NCBI RefSeq assembly: GCF_041435215.1
Contig: NZ_CP108394.1
Span: 62,001 to 126,000, forward strand
Length of the DNA: 64,000 nucleotides
Source: Streptomyces sp. NBC_01314
GTDB taxonomy: Bacteria; Actinomycetota; Actinomycetes; Streptomycetales; Streptomycetaceae
Direction of reading: 5' to 3'
The translations under genes and the position numbers were made by a program. The notes under the pieces were generated by a model. That model worked only from the letters and a program-made list of their open reading frames with translations. It made no database searches and was not told the DNA's origin. Positions within the stretch are counted from its first letter, which is position 1. Each line of letters starts with the position of its first letter. Below, piece by piece: positions 34,400 to 43,438 of this stretch.

Positions 34400-35838
34400 G
34401 GTGTCCCTCCTCCTGCGGTGTCCACCGCTGTGTGGGTGCCTGCGGGCCCTGCGGCCCCTGCGCCGGCGGCGGCGAGTGTGGTGCACAGCTGCCGTACGAC
34501 CGGGGTGCAGCCGCCGCATCCCGTCGTCGCCCGGGTCGCCCGGGCCAGTGCCTTGCTGTCGTGCGCCCCCTCGGCCCAGGCGGCCTTCAGCCTGCGGAAG
34601 GTGACGTGGTTGCAGTGGCAGGCCACCGCGTCGTCGGCCAGGGCGTCACCGCCCGCGTAGGGCGCGTCGGTGCCGGTCAGCAGGGCGAGCAGGTCGGCGG
34701 GCACCGGTGCGTCACGGGTGTACAGGCCGCTGACCGCGGCGACGGCGGCGCCCGGGCCGACGACGACTCCTGTGTGGATACGGCCCTCGCGCAGAGCGAG
34801 GCGGGCGTAGCGGCCGCGGGCTGTGTCCCGCAGGGACACCGCCGTGTCCGTGTCCTGTTCCGTGGCGCCCGGGGCGAGCGAGACGATGTCCATGCCCCGT
34901 ATCCGCGGGCGCAGTACGTGGCGTGCGGGCCGGTACCCCGTGCCGGTGGCGGTGAGGATGCCGGCGAGGGCGTCGGCCTGGTCCCATGCCTGGATCAGGG
35001 TCGTGCCGGTCACGTCCGGGTGCTGGGCGCAGTCCCCCATCGCGTGGATGAGCGGATCGCCGGTGCGCAGCCGTGCGTCGACGACGATCCCCTCGCGCAC
35101 CGCGAGAGAGCTCGCGCGGGCCAGCGCGGTCTCCGGCCGGGTGCCCGTGCACAGCAGCAGGGTGCCGGCCGCCAGTACCTGTCCGTCGTCCAGGACCAGC
35201 TTGCCGGGCGCGTACTCCTGGGCCTGGCGGCCCAGGTGGAGGGTGACGCCCCGGCTCTGGGCCCACTGCGCCAGCACGCCGGAGGCCGGGCCGTCCAGCT
35301 GGCGTCGCATCAGCCGGGCGGAGCGCTGGACGAGGGTCACCTCCTTTCCGGCGCGGCGCAGTGCCAGGGCGGACTCGACACCGAGGACTCCCCCGCCCAG
35401 GACGACGACGGGTCCGGGGGGCAGGGGGGCGCAGTCGGTGGCGGTGCGCAGGGTGCGGGCTCCCTCGGCGAGCTGTCCGCGCGCGGTCACCAGGCCGGGC
35501 AGGTCCGGTATCCGCGGCCGCGCGCCGGTGGCCAGGACGAGGATGTCGTAGGGCAGTGTGCGGCCGTCGTCCAGGTGTACGGTGCGCCGGGCGCGGTCGA
35601 TGCTCCTGGCGCGTGTGCCGGTGAGTTGGCGTACCGCGGCGGGCAGGGCGGGCAGGGTGAGGCGGTCCGCGCTCAGCGTGCCGTCCAGGACCGAGCCGAG
35701 CAGGGCCCGGTTGTAGGCGGGGCGGGGTTCGGCGCCGATGACGCTCACCGTGCCCCGGTGGCCGAGCGGGTGCAGGCGGCCGGCCAGGCGGTGGGCGGCG
35801 GGGCCGCCGCCGACGATGACGACGTCGCCGCCGCTCAT
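34396..35838 (-). CDS. FAD-dependent oxidoreductase with BFD-type [2Fe-2S] domain (NasB/NirB-like)
   Basis: 480 residues, ATG at 35838. N-terminal DVVIVGGGPAAHRLAGRL, central VVVLGGGVLGVESALALRRAG and MGDCAQHPDVTGT make up the flavoprotein. Residues about 415-460 carry CHCNHVTF and TGCGGCTPVV, the four cysteines of a bacterioferritin-associated-ferredoxin-like cluster. It is expected to pass electrons from NAD(P)H to the nitrate reductase. Together with the 406-residue flavoprotein it resembles a duplicated, split NasB. Overlaps both neighbours by a few bases, so all are one operon. Confidence 0.88.
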   Translation of the reverse strand: MSGGDVVIVGGGPAAHRLAGRLHPLGHRGTVSVIGAEPRPAYNRALLGSVLDGTLSADRLTLPALPAAVRQLTGTRARSIDRARRTVHLDDGRTLPYDILVLATGARPRIPDLPGLVTARGQLAEGARTLRTATDCAPLPPGPVVVLGGGVLGVESALALRRAGKEVTLVQRSARLMRRQLDGPASGVLAQWAQSRGVTLHLGRQAQEYAPGKLVLDDGQVLAAGTLLLCTGTRPETALARASSLAVREGIVVDARLRTGDPLIHAMGDCAQHPDVTGTTLIQAWDQADALAGILTATGTGYRPARHVLRPRIRGMDIVSLAPGATEQDTDTAVSLRDTARGRYARLALREGRIHTGVVVGPGAAVAAVSGLYTRDAPVPADLLALLTGTDAPYAGGDALADDAVACHCNHVTFRRLKAAWAEGAHDSKALARATRATTGCGGCTPVVRQLCTTLAAAGAGAAGPAGTHTAVDTAGGGTP

Positions 35839-37958
35839 GGCGCCTCCCCCGCCGGTGTGACGCGTACGGCGCTCACCTTGAACTCGGGCATCCGGCTGCG
35901 GGGGTCCAGCGCGTCCCCGGTGAGCAGGTTGGCGCGGGCCCGGCCCGGATAGTGGAAGGGCACGAACACGGTGTCCCTGCGTGCCGTGGGGGTCAGACGG
36001 ACCCTCAGCCGGGCGGTGCCGTAGGCCGAGGTGACGTCGGCGAGCTGTCCGTCGGCCAGGTGGTGGTGGCGGGCGGTGTCCGGGTGCATCTCGACGACCG
36101 CCTCCGGCGCCGCCGCGACCAGGTCGGGTACCCGGCGGGTCTGCGCACCCGACTGGTAGTGGGCCAGCACCCTGCCGGTCGTGGCGTACAGGGGGAATCG
36201 GCTGCCGGGTGTCTGTGCGGGCGGGCGGTGGTCCACGGCGGTGAACCGGGCGCGTCCGTCGGGGTGCGCGAAGCGGTCCAGGAACGGTCTGGGTGTGCCG
36301 GGGTGGCCCGCGCCGCCGGCGGCGGGGCAGGGCCAGTGCAGTGCTTCGCCGGCGTCCAGGCGTGCGTAGCTGATGCCCGAGTAGTCCGCGCGGCTGCCGG
36401 CCGTGGCGCGGCGCAGTTCCTCGAAGACCTCCCGGGGCCGGGTGGGGAAGCGGTGGGCGGGCTGGCCGAGGCGGACGGCGAGGTGGTGGAGGACTTCGAG
36501 GTCGGTGCGGGTGCCGGGCGGCGGGCTCAGGTGGGCGCGCCGGCGCAGGACCCTGCCTTCCAGGCTGGTCAGGGTGCCTTCTTCCTCGGCCCACTGGGCG
36601 ACGGGCAGCACCACATCGGCGAGGGCGGCCGTCTCGGAGGGCACGAAGTCGGCCACGACCAGCAGGTCCAGGGCGTTCAGCCGGTCGGTGACCCGGGCGG
36701 CCCGGGGCGCGGAGACGACCGGGTTGGACCCGAACACCAGCAGTGCCCGGGGCCCGTTCTCGGTGGCCAGGGCGTCGAGGAGTTCGTAGGCGCTGCGGCC
36801 CGGCTGGGGCAGGGTGTTGGCGTCCACGCCCCAGACGGAGGCCACGTGGGCGCGGTCCGCGGGGTCGGTGAGCGAGCGGTAGCCGGGCAGCTGGTCGGCT
36901 TTCTGGCCCATTTCGCGGCCGCCCTGTCCGTTGCCCTGCCCGGTCAGGGTCCCGAAGCCGCTGCCCGTGCGGCCCGGCAGGCCCAGTGCGAGTGCCAGGT
37001 TGATGAACGCCGCGACGGTGTCGGTTCCCTTGCTGTGCTGTTCCGCTCCGCGTCCCGTCAGCAGATAGCTCCGGCGGGCCGCGGCGAGCATCCGGATCGC
37101 GGTGCGCTGGTCGTGCGCGGGGACGCCGGTGACCTGTTCGACCCGCTCCGGCCACCAGGCGACACAGCTGGCCCAGGCGTCCTCGAAGCCGGTGGTGCGG
37201 GTGTCGATGTACTCCTTGTCGATGAGGCCCTCGGTGACGGCCGCGTGCAGCAGGCCCAGGGCCAGGGCGAGGTCGGTGCCGGGGGCCGGCTGCAGGTGCA
37301 GTGCGGCCTGCTGGGCGGTGCGGGTGCGGCGGGGGTCGATGACGATGAGGTCGGCCCGCTCCAGGTGGCGCATGAGGGGCGGCATCGTCTCGGCCGGGTT
37401 GGCGCCGGCCAGCAGCACCACATCGGCGTCGGCGAGGTCGCTCACCGGGAAGGGCAGGCCGCGGTCGAGGCCGAACGCCTCGCCTGCGGCCGCGGCCGCC
37501 GACGACATGCAGAAGCGGCCGTTGTAGTCGATCTGGGCGGTGCCCAGGGCCAGGCGCGCGAACTTGCCGAGGGTGTAGGCCTTTTCGTTGGTCAGTCCGC
37601 CGCCGCCGAACACCGCGACCGCGTCGGCGCCGTGGCGTGCGCGGATCGCCGTCAGTTCCGCGGCCACCAGGGTGAGCGCGTCGTCCCAGCTCGCCGGGGC
37701 GAGTTCGCCGTCGGTGCCGCGCACCAGGGGGGTGCGCAGCCGGTCGGCGGCGCCGAGCACGGCGGGTGCCGTCCACCCCTTGTGGCACAGGCCGCCCTGG
37801 TTGACCGGGAAGTCGGGCGAGGGCCGTACGGCGACGCCGCCGCGTTCGCCCGACAGCACCGTTGCGCACTGCAGGGCGCAGTACGGGCAGTGCGTCGTGC
37901 TCTGCCGTGCCGTCGGCGGCACTGTGCCCGGTCCGGGTGCGGGGTGCTCAGCGGACAT
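35835..37958 (-). CDS. nasA: assimilatory-type nitrate reductase, molybdopterin oxidoreductase
   Basis: 707 residues. [4Fe-4S] cysteines at 24, 27, 31 and 58 (HCPYCALQC, GGLCHKGW), Cys150 in NGRFCMSS as likely Mo ligand, molybdopterin-guanine-dinucleotide segments such as LLAGANPAETMPPLM and SKGTDTVAAFINLALALG, and a C-terminal dinucleotide domain (PLYATTGRVLAHYQSG). No twin-arginine signal, hence cytoplasmic and NasA/NarB rather than Nap or Nar type. It reduces nitrate to nitrite. It overlaps the transporter gene by 11 nt and the flavoprotein gene by 4. Confidence 0.93.
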   Translation of the reverse strand: MSAEHPAPGPGTVPPTARQSTTHCPYCALQCATVLSGERGGVAVRPSPDFPVNQGGLCHKGWTAPAVLGAADRLRTPLVRGTDGELAPASWDDALTLVAAELTAIRARHGADAVAVFGGGGLTNEKAYTLGKFARLALGTAQIDYNGRFCMSSAAAAAGEAFGLDRGLPFPVSDLADADVVLLAGANPAETMPPLMRHLERADLIVIDPRRTRTAQQAALHLQPAPGTDLALALGLLHAAVTEGLIDKEYIDTRTTGFEDAWASCVAWWPERVEQVTGVPAHDQRTAIRMLAAARRSYLLTGRGAEQHSKGTDTVAAFINLALALGLPGRTGSGFGTLTGQGNGQGGREMGQKADQLPGYRSLTDPADRAHVASVWGVDANTLPQPGRSAYELLDALATENGPRALLVFGSNPVVSAPRAARVTDRLNALDLLVVADFVPSETAALADVVLPVAQWAEEEGTLTSLEGRVLRRRAHLSPPPGTRTDLEVLHHLAVRLGQPAHRFPTRPREVFEELRRATAGSRADYSGISYARLDAGEALHWPCPAAGGAGHPGTPRPFLDRFAHPDGRARFTAVDHRPPAQTPGSRFPLYATTGRVLAHYQSGAQTRRVPDLVAAAPEAVVEMHPDTARHHHLADGQLADVTSAYGTARLRVRLTPTARRDTVFVPFHYPGRARANLLTGDALDPRSRMPEFKVSAVRVTPAGEAP

Positions 37959-39330
37959 GGGAGGCCTGCGCTTTCCGGGCCGGGGGCTGTGCGCCGCTGC
38001 TGCGTTCGCCGCGCAGGTACACCGCCCGGATCAGGGCCGCGCACAGCCCGTAGTAGAGGAGGAAGGTGTAGAAGGCGGCCTCGCCGCTGCCCAGTTGGCC
38101 GTAGGCCGTGCGGAAGGCCAGGTTGATGGCGACGCCGCCGAGGGCGCCCGCCGCTCCGGCGATGCCGATGACCGCGCCGGACAGGCGGCGTGCGCGGGCG
38201 AAGGCCGCGGCGGCGTCGTGGCCGGAGGTGACGGCGGTCTCGGCCTGCCGGGCGAAGACCACCGGGATCATCTTGTAGGTGGAGCCGTTGCCGATGCCGC
38301 TCACCACGAACAGTGCCGTGAAGCCGGTCACGAACAGCGGGAAGGATCCGCTGCGGGTGGCGGTGAGCAGCACGCCGATACCGGCGGCCATGCCGGCGAA
38401 GGACCACAGCGTCACCTGGGCTCCGCCCCACCGGTCGGCCATCCGTCCGCCGGCGGGGCGGGCCAGCGAGCCGAGCAGCGGCCCGAGGAAGGTGAACGAG
38501 GCGGCCTGCAGGGGGGTGGAGCCGAACTGGCTCTGCAGGACCAGGCCGAAGGCGAACCCGAAGCCGATGAAGGAGCCGAAGGTGCCGATGTACAGCAGGG
38601 AGATCCACCAGGTGTGGCTGCTGGCGGCGGCCTCGCGCTGGGCGCCGGGCGGGGTGCGCACCACCGCCACGTTGTCCATGCGCAGCGCGGCCAGCAGGGA
38701 CACCAGCGCGATCAGCGGGAGGTAGCAGGCGGCGACGTAGGCGGGGTGGGTGTCGCCGGCGACGGAGATCACCAGCAGGCCGAGCAGCTGGACGGCGGCG
38801 ACGCCCAGGTTGCCGCCGCCGGCGTTCACGCCCAGTGCCCAGCCCTGGTGGCGCTGGGGGTAGAAGGCGGTGATGTTCGTCATCGAGGAGGCGAAGTTGC
38901 CGCCGCCCGCGCCGGCGCTCGCGCCGATGAGCAGGAACACCCACAGTTCGGTGCCGGGCCGCTGTACGAAGTAGACGGTCAGCAGGGTGGGTATGAGCAG
39001 CAGGGCTGAGGCGAACACGGTCCAGTTGCGGCCGCCGAAGCGGGTCACCGCGTAGCTGTAGGGGAGTCTGAGCAGTGCGCCCGCCAGGGTGGGTACGACC
39101 ACCATCAGGAATTTCTCGTCGGGGGCGAAGTCCAGCCCGATTTTCGGTGACATGAACAGCACGAGCACCGACCACATGCTCCACACGGAGAAGCCGATGT
39201 GCTCGGACAGTACCGACAGCAGCAGGTTGCGCCGGGCGGTGCGCCGGCCGCCGCGCTCCCACTGCTCCTCGTCCTCGGGGTCCCAGTTCTCGATCCACCG
39301 CCCTCGGACGGATGGTGCGCTGGTCATCAT
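37948..39330 (-). CDS. narK: nitrate/nitrite transporter of the NarK/NasA MFS family
   Basis: 460 residues. The nitrate-signature GAGGGNFASSMTNITAFYP and the second one around VVSGIGNGSTYKMIPVVF are visible, as are an N-terminal cytoplasmic stretch and about 12 hydrophobic helices. It takes up nitrate or exchanges it for nitrite. Two adjacent ATG codons start it; the second (39327) has the better GAGG spacing. First gene of the nitrate operon. The 581-base gap upstream of it contains degenerate repeats and must hold the promoter. Confidence 0.93.
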   Translation of the reverse strand: MMTSAPSVRGRWIENWDPEDEEQWERGGRRTARRNLLLSVLSEHIGFSVWSMWSVLVLFMSPKIGLDFAPDEKFLMVVVPTLAGALLRLPYSYAVTRFGGRNWTVFASALLLIPTLLTVYFVQRPGTELWVFLLIGASAGAGGGNFASSMTNITAFYPQRHQGWALGVNAGGGNLGVAAVQLLGLLVISVAGDTHPAYVAACYLPLIALVSLLAALRMDNVAVVRTPPGAQREAAASSHTWWISLLYIGTFGSFIGFGFAFGLVLQSQFGSTPLQAASFTFLGPLLGSLARPAGGRMADRWGGAQVTLWSFAGMAAGIGVLLTATRSGSFPLFVTGFTALFVVSGIGNGSTYKMIPVVFARQAETAVTSGHDAAAAFARARRLSGAVIGIAGAAGALGGVAINLAFRTAYGQLGSGEAAFYTFLLYYGLCAALIRAVYLRGERSSGAQPPARKAQASHVR

Positions 39331-39732
39331 TTCCTCGGCTCTCTACGGGTCGGGGCCGGCGCGGCCGGCTCGCACCGGGCCGCGGCGGAAAGGGGGGTGT
39401 TGGCTGCTTGCCAAGGAGTACGTACGACGCCGGTCGGATTGACTCGGTCGCAAGGTGGCCGGTTGGCCGGGCTCGGGGTGTCAGGGGCCGTTGGGGTGGG
39501 TGTGGGCGGGCGGGCCGGGATGCCGGGTGCGGCGTCGGTGTGCGGGGGGGGGTGATAACTGCTCGCCAAGGAGTGCACACGAGGTCGAATTAGCTCGATC
39601 GTGTGATCGCCTACTTGCTGGCTTGCGGAGTCCTGGGCTGATCGGGCTAACGTGATCGTGCGACCTGGGACACCGGGTACGGCGTCAGCGTGCGGGGCCC
39701 CTGCTCCACCAGAGAGATGGTTCAGGGCCTCC
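39331..39732. repeat. degenerate tandem repeat between narK and the lyase gene
   Basis: Two related units of about 145 bp follow each other. The first (about 39404-39550) starts CTGCTTGCCAAGGAGTACG and ends CCGGGTGCGGCGTCGGTGTG; the second (about 39557-39695) starts CTGCTCGCCAAGGAGTGCAC and ends CCGGGTACGGCGTCAGCGTG. The interior has diverged further. No gene is seen. The narK promoter should lie at the left edge. Confidence 0.7.
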
Positions 39733-39912
39733 CCGTCGCCTCTGGCTGTACCCAACTGGCCAGGTCGCGCAGGGAACTGGCCTCCCGGGCCCGGACCACG
39801 CACAGGATGCGTGTCGCCACCCGGGGTCGAGTAAGCCGGGGACCAGCTCGCCCAAGACCGTTCGGGGCGCGCGGCTGAACGGACTCACTCCCGCTCAGTC
39901 CACAGGAACGGT
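39733..39912. repeat. direct repeat copy B flanking the nitrate block
   Basis: About 180 bp corresponding to 32968-33176, same orientation, ending exactly at the stop codon of the CreD-like gene. The pair encloses the complete nitrate operon (about 6.5 kb), so recombination between them would remove or duplicate it precisely. Confidence 0.9.
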
Positions 39913-41318
39913 CAGTGCCGCAGTGCGCGGTCCACCAGGGCGGCGGCGGCCCCGGTGTAGCGGGCCGGGTCGCACAGTTCGGCGAGCTGGTCGGTGATGT
40001 GCGCCGGCAGGTCGGGCAGGGCGCCCAGGACCTCCGCCAGCGGCCGGCCGTCGGCCGAGGCCCGCTGTGCGGCCTCGCTCAGCACGGTCCTGGCCCGGTC
40101 CCTGCCGAGGAGCGGGGCGAGTTGTGCGGCGACGCGTTCGGAGACGATCCGGCTGCCCGTCAGGTCCAGGTTGGCCCGCATCCGTTCGGGGCTGACCCGC
40201 AGGCCTTCGGTGAGTTCGACGGCCGTGTGGGCCGCTCCGCCGGTCAGCCGCAGGCACTCGCGCAGCAGTTGCCATTCCGCGTGCCAGGCGCCCGCGGACC
40301 GCTCGTCCTCGGACACCAGGCACTGGGTCAGGGCCGTGGCGAGGGCGGGCACCTGCAGGGCGGCGCTGCGCAGCAGGGTGGCCAGTACCGGGTTGCGTTT
40401 GTGCGGCATCGCCGAGGAGGTGCCGCGGCCGGCCGGGCCGGGTTCGCCGACCTCACCGACCTCGGTGCGGGCCAGGCCCTGCACATCCACGGCGATCTTG
40501 CCGAGCGCGCCGGTGGTGAAGGCCAGCGCGGACGCCAGGTCGGCGACGGGGGTGCGCAGCGCGTGCCAGGGCAGGACCGGCCGGGCGAGGTGTGTCTGGG
40601 CGGCGTAGGCGTCGATGAGGAGGTCGGGGTAGGTGTCCGGGTCGGGTGGCGGGCCGGTGCGGCCGGCGGCCGCGTGCTCCAGATAGCCGGCCAGGGTGCC
40701 GGCCGCACCGCCCAGGGAGACGGGCAGTCCGCCCTCGTGGACGCGGGCCAGCCGTGTCTCGGCGTGAAGGACGAGTTGGCGCCAGCCGGCCGCCCGCAGG
40801 CCGAACGTGGTCGGGACCGCGTGCAGGGCCAGGGTGCGGCCGACGGCGAGGGTGTCGCGGTGCCGGGCGGCCAGCCGGGCCAGCGCCCGGGCGGTGCGCC
40901 GCAGGTCGGCGCGGATGATTTTCAGGGCCCGGTCGGCCACCAGCATGGCGCCGGTGTCCAGGATGTCCTGGCTGGTGGAGCCCCGGTGCACGTATTCGGC
41001 GGCCGCCGGGTCCTTGTCGGCCACCACCGCGGTGAACGCCTGCACCAGGGCGACCACCGGATTGGCCGTCTCCCGGGCGGCGAGCGCCAGGGCGCGCAGG
41101 TCGAGGCGGTCCGCCTGGGCCAGCTGGGTGATGGTTTCGGCGGCGTGCGCGGGCAGGGTGCCCAGGGACGCCTGCGCCCGTGCCAGGGCGGCCTCGGCGT
41201 CCAGCATGGCCTGCAGCCATGCCCGGTCGCAGGTGGCCTCCTCGACGGGGGTGCCGGCGCGGACGGGGGACAGCAGCCCGGTGTCGGCGTCCGTGCTTCC
41301 TTCCCGGCCGGGGGTCAC
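39912..41318 (-). CDS. creD: CreD-like nitrosuccinate lyase (fumarase/aspartase superfamily)
   Basis: 468 residues. Superfamily signature GTSSAMPHKRNPVLATLLRS at about residue 285, HRGSTSQDILDTGAM near 90 and ALHAVPTTFG near 145 identify the fold shared by adenylosuccinate lyase and 3-carboxymuconate cycloisomerase. In cremeomycin and other pathways CreD releases nitrite from nitrosuccinate, leaving fumarate. Here it overlaps a CreE-like gene by 4 nt, the usual pair, which is the main reason for the assignment. A carboxymuconate cycloisomerase is the sequence-based alternative. Confidence 0.87.
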   Translation of the reverse strand: MTPGREGSTDADTGLLSPVRAGTPVEEATCDRAWLQAMLDAEAALARAQASLGTLPAHAAETITQLAQADRLDLRALALAARETANPVVALVQAFTAVVADKDPAAAEYVHRGSTSQDILDTGAMLVADRALKIIRADLRRTARALARLAARHRDTLAVGRTLALHAVPTTFGLRAAGWRQLVLHAETRLARVHEGGLPVSLGGAAGTLAGYLEHAAAGRTGPPPDPDTYPDLLIDAYAAQTHLARPVLPWHALRTPVADLASALAFTTGALGKIAVDVQGLARTEVGEVGEPGPAGRGTSSAMPHKRNPVLATLLRSAALQVPALATALTQCLVSEDERSAGAWHAEWQLLRECLRLTGGAAHTAVELTEGLRVSPERMRANLDLTGSRIVSERVAAQLAPLLGRDRARTVLSEAAQRASADGRPLAEVLGALPDLPAHITDQLAELCDPARYTGAAAALVDRALRH

Positions 41319-43291
41319 ACGATCACCCCGGACAGGTCGCTGTCGGCCTGGACCGGCCGTACGCCGTCGGGGACATGGGCGGCGGGCGGCAGGGCGAGTA
41401 CCGCGCGGGCGATCGCGTCGGAGTCGCCGAGGGTGACGGAGTCGACGCCGGGCCGGATGCCGGCGGCGGTCACCCAGTGCACCGACTCGGTGGGAACGCC
41501 GTAGGCGAAGCGCCGGGGGTGGGGGCGGCCGCGGCCGTCGAGCAGCCGGTAGGGGCGTTCGGTGACCGCGAGCCCGCCGGTCTCGTACGCCGGGCCGCCG
41601 GTGGCGGCGATGCGGTACGCGGTGGCCTGGTCGGTGTCGAGGAGGTGCTGGAGCAGGGGGTCCTCGGTGCGGCGCAGGTCCGGTTCGGGCAGGCGGGCCT
41701 CGATGAGTGCGGTGGCCCGCACCGGCTCGCCGGGCACGCTGGTGGAGCGGGCGCAGTACACGTGGGCGGTGGTGTCGATGCGGACCTGCGTGCCCGGGCC
41801 GGTCACGCTCAGCACGCCGGCCTCGATCAGCGCGATCATCTCCTCGATGCGGGAGGCCGGCGGGCCGATCGAGAGGAACGCGTTCAGGGGTGTGTACCAG
41901 CCCTCCAGGTCGTCGCGGTGCGAGCCGCCCTCCAGTCCGCCGTGGTCGACCGCGAGGCGGATCTCGTTGCGCAGGTCGCGCAGCACGTCCAGGGCGGCCT
42001 TGAGCGGGCCGCTGACGTTGCCCCGGCGGGACTCGGCGACGTCGTGCCGCAGGTGCTCGAGCAGCCAGCCGGTGAAGTCCTCGCGGCCGGTGAAGACGCG
42101 CTCGCCGTAGGGGCGGGACAGCCGCTCCCAGTTCCAGCGCTCCGGTGGGGCGATGCGGTAGGAGTCCAGCAGTGCGCCGCGCTCGTCCTCGGTGTCCAGT
42201 TGGAGGAAGTGTTCGGTGAACTCCTCGCGGTGCTCGCCGCGGCCCTGCGCGCTCAGCAAGGTCGCGTAGTAGACGCTCTCCACCTCACGGGAGATCAGCG
42301 GCCACAGGTCCTCGCCGAAGCTGACCGGCTGTCCGGCGGCGGAGCGCTCGCGCAGCATCGTGATGTAGGCGGGGGTCAGCAGGGTGGGGAAGTAGCGGCC
42401 GGTGGCGCCCTTCTCGTTCTCGCCGCGTGCGTGATAGGGCACGCCGCGCCGGGAGAAGGCGAACAGTTTCGGTTCGCTGCCCGAGCGGCGGTAGACCAGG
42501 CGGCCGTCCTGGCGGACGAAGCGCCCGCCGCGGCCCAGGGTGAACAGGGCCATGTGGTCGAAGAAGTTCAGGCCCAGGCCGCGCACCAGGACGTGCTGTC
42601 CCGGCTGGATGCCGCTGAGATCCAGATCGGCCGGGTTGGCCGGGGTGATGTAGGTGAGGTGGTGGATGCGTGCCAGGCTCGCGGTGCGTGCCTCGCGTGC
42701 CGACAGCCGGGCCGAGAGGTGGCCCTGGGCCATCACGACGGCGTCGAGTTCGTTGAGGCGGATGCCGTTCTCCAGCCGGATGCCCTGCGGCCCGCCGGGC
42801 ACGCCGTGGGTGTCGGCCGCGGCGACGGCGCGTGAGCGGTGTACGCGGATCTCGACGTGGGCGGGGGCGCCCGCGACGATGCGTTCGAAGCAGTCCCGCA
42901 GGTAGCGGCCGTAGAAGGCGCGGGTGGGGTAGGAGTCGGGGCCCAGCCGCTCGGCCTCGGCCTGGACGGCGGGGCTGGTGTCGGCCGGGTCGCCGAGCAG
43001 TGCCAGGCTCTGGGCCCACTCGTACAGGCTGGGGCCGGGTTCTATGGGGCCGCCTATGCGGGCGCTGTCGTCGGTGAAGACGGTGATCTGCGAGGCCACG
43101 GTGTTCATCAGCAGGTGCTGGGACTGCCCGGTGCGCCATACCGCTCCGGCGCCGGGCGCCGAGGGGTCGACGACATGGACGGTGAGCGCGCTGTGCGAGG
43201 GGGTGCTGCGTTCGTTGGCCAGCAGGCGTTCGAGGACCGACAGGCCTCGGGGACCGGCACCGATGACACACACCTCGAGGGTGCTGCTCAT
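41315..43291 (-). CDS. creE: CreE-like flavin monooxygenase, aspartate to nitrosuccinate
   Basis: 658 residues, ATG at 43291 with GGAG 8 nt before it. N-terminal VCVIGAGPRGLSVLERLLAN is the FAD/NAD(P)-binding (NAD_binding_9) signature. Other readable segments are WRTGQSQHLLMNTVASQIT and PGQHVLVRGLGLNFFDHM, and the length suits the CreE family (about 620-660). CreE oxidises the amine of L-aspartate with NADPH and O2 to nitrosuccinate, which CreD splits to nitrous acid. Coupling to the lyase gene and nearness to two CreM-like ligases support the role. Confidence 0.88.
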   Translation of the reverse strand: MSSTLEVCVIGAGPRGLSVLERLLANERSTPSHSALTVHVVDPSAPGAGAVWRTGQSQHLLMNTVASQITVFTDDSARIGGPIEPGPSLYEWAQSLALLGDPADTSPAVQAEAERLGPDSYPTRAFYGRYLRDCFERIVAGAPAHVEIRVHRSRAVAAADTHGVPGGPQGIRLENGIRLNELDAVVMAQGHLSARLSAREARTASLARIHHLTYITPANPADLDLSGIQPGQHVLVRGLGLNFFDHMALFTLGRGGRFVRQDGRLVYRRSGSEPKLFAFSRRGVPYHARGENEKGATGRYFPTLLTPAYITMLRERSAAGQPVSFGEDLWPLISREVESVYYATLLSAQGRGEHREEFTEHFLQLDTEDERGALLDSYRIAPPERWNWERLSRPYGERVFTGREDFTGWLLEHLRHDVAESRRGNVSGPLKAALDVLRDLRNEIRLAVDHGGLEGGSHRDDLEGWYTPLNAFLSIGPPASRIEEMIALIEAGVLSVTGPGTQVRIDTTAHVYCARSTSVPGEPVRATALIEARLPEPDLRRTEDPLLQHLLDTDQATAYRIAATGGPAYETGGLAVTERPYRLLDGRGRPHPRRFAYGVPTESVHWVTAAGIRPGVDSVTLGDSDAIARAVLALPPAAHVPDGVRPVQADSDLSGVIV

Positions 43292-43438
43292 GGGGACAAC
43301 TCCGTTTCTGGGCAGGGGCGGCCGGCGGCCGGAAGGGGACCGGCCGCCGGTCGCGGACAGGGAAGCGGGATGCCGGGGGCCTTGATGAGGGGTGCGGGCC
43401 GTCGGGGCCCCGGGGGCCGGGACGTTTTCGGGCGGGTG

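Noticed and set aside
33179..35838. A siroheme nitrite reductase (NirB) in the nitrate block
   Set aside because: The two proteins contain only FAD/NAD and BFD-type [2Fe-2S] parts; no sulphite/nitrite reductase cysteine motifs are present in either.
34396..37869. A single 1157-residue reverse-strand frame
   Set aside because: Only its last 480 residues are a real protein (start 35838). The first two thirds are an Arg/Pro-rich alternative-frame reading of the nitrate reductase gene, which has clear iron-sulphur and Mo motifs in its own frame.
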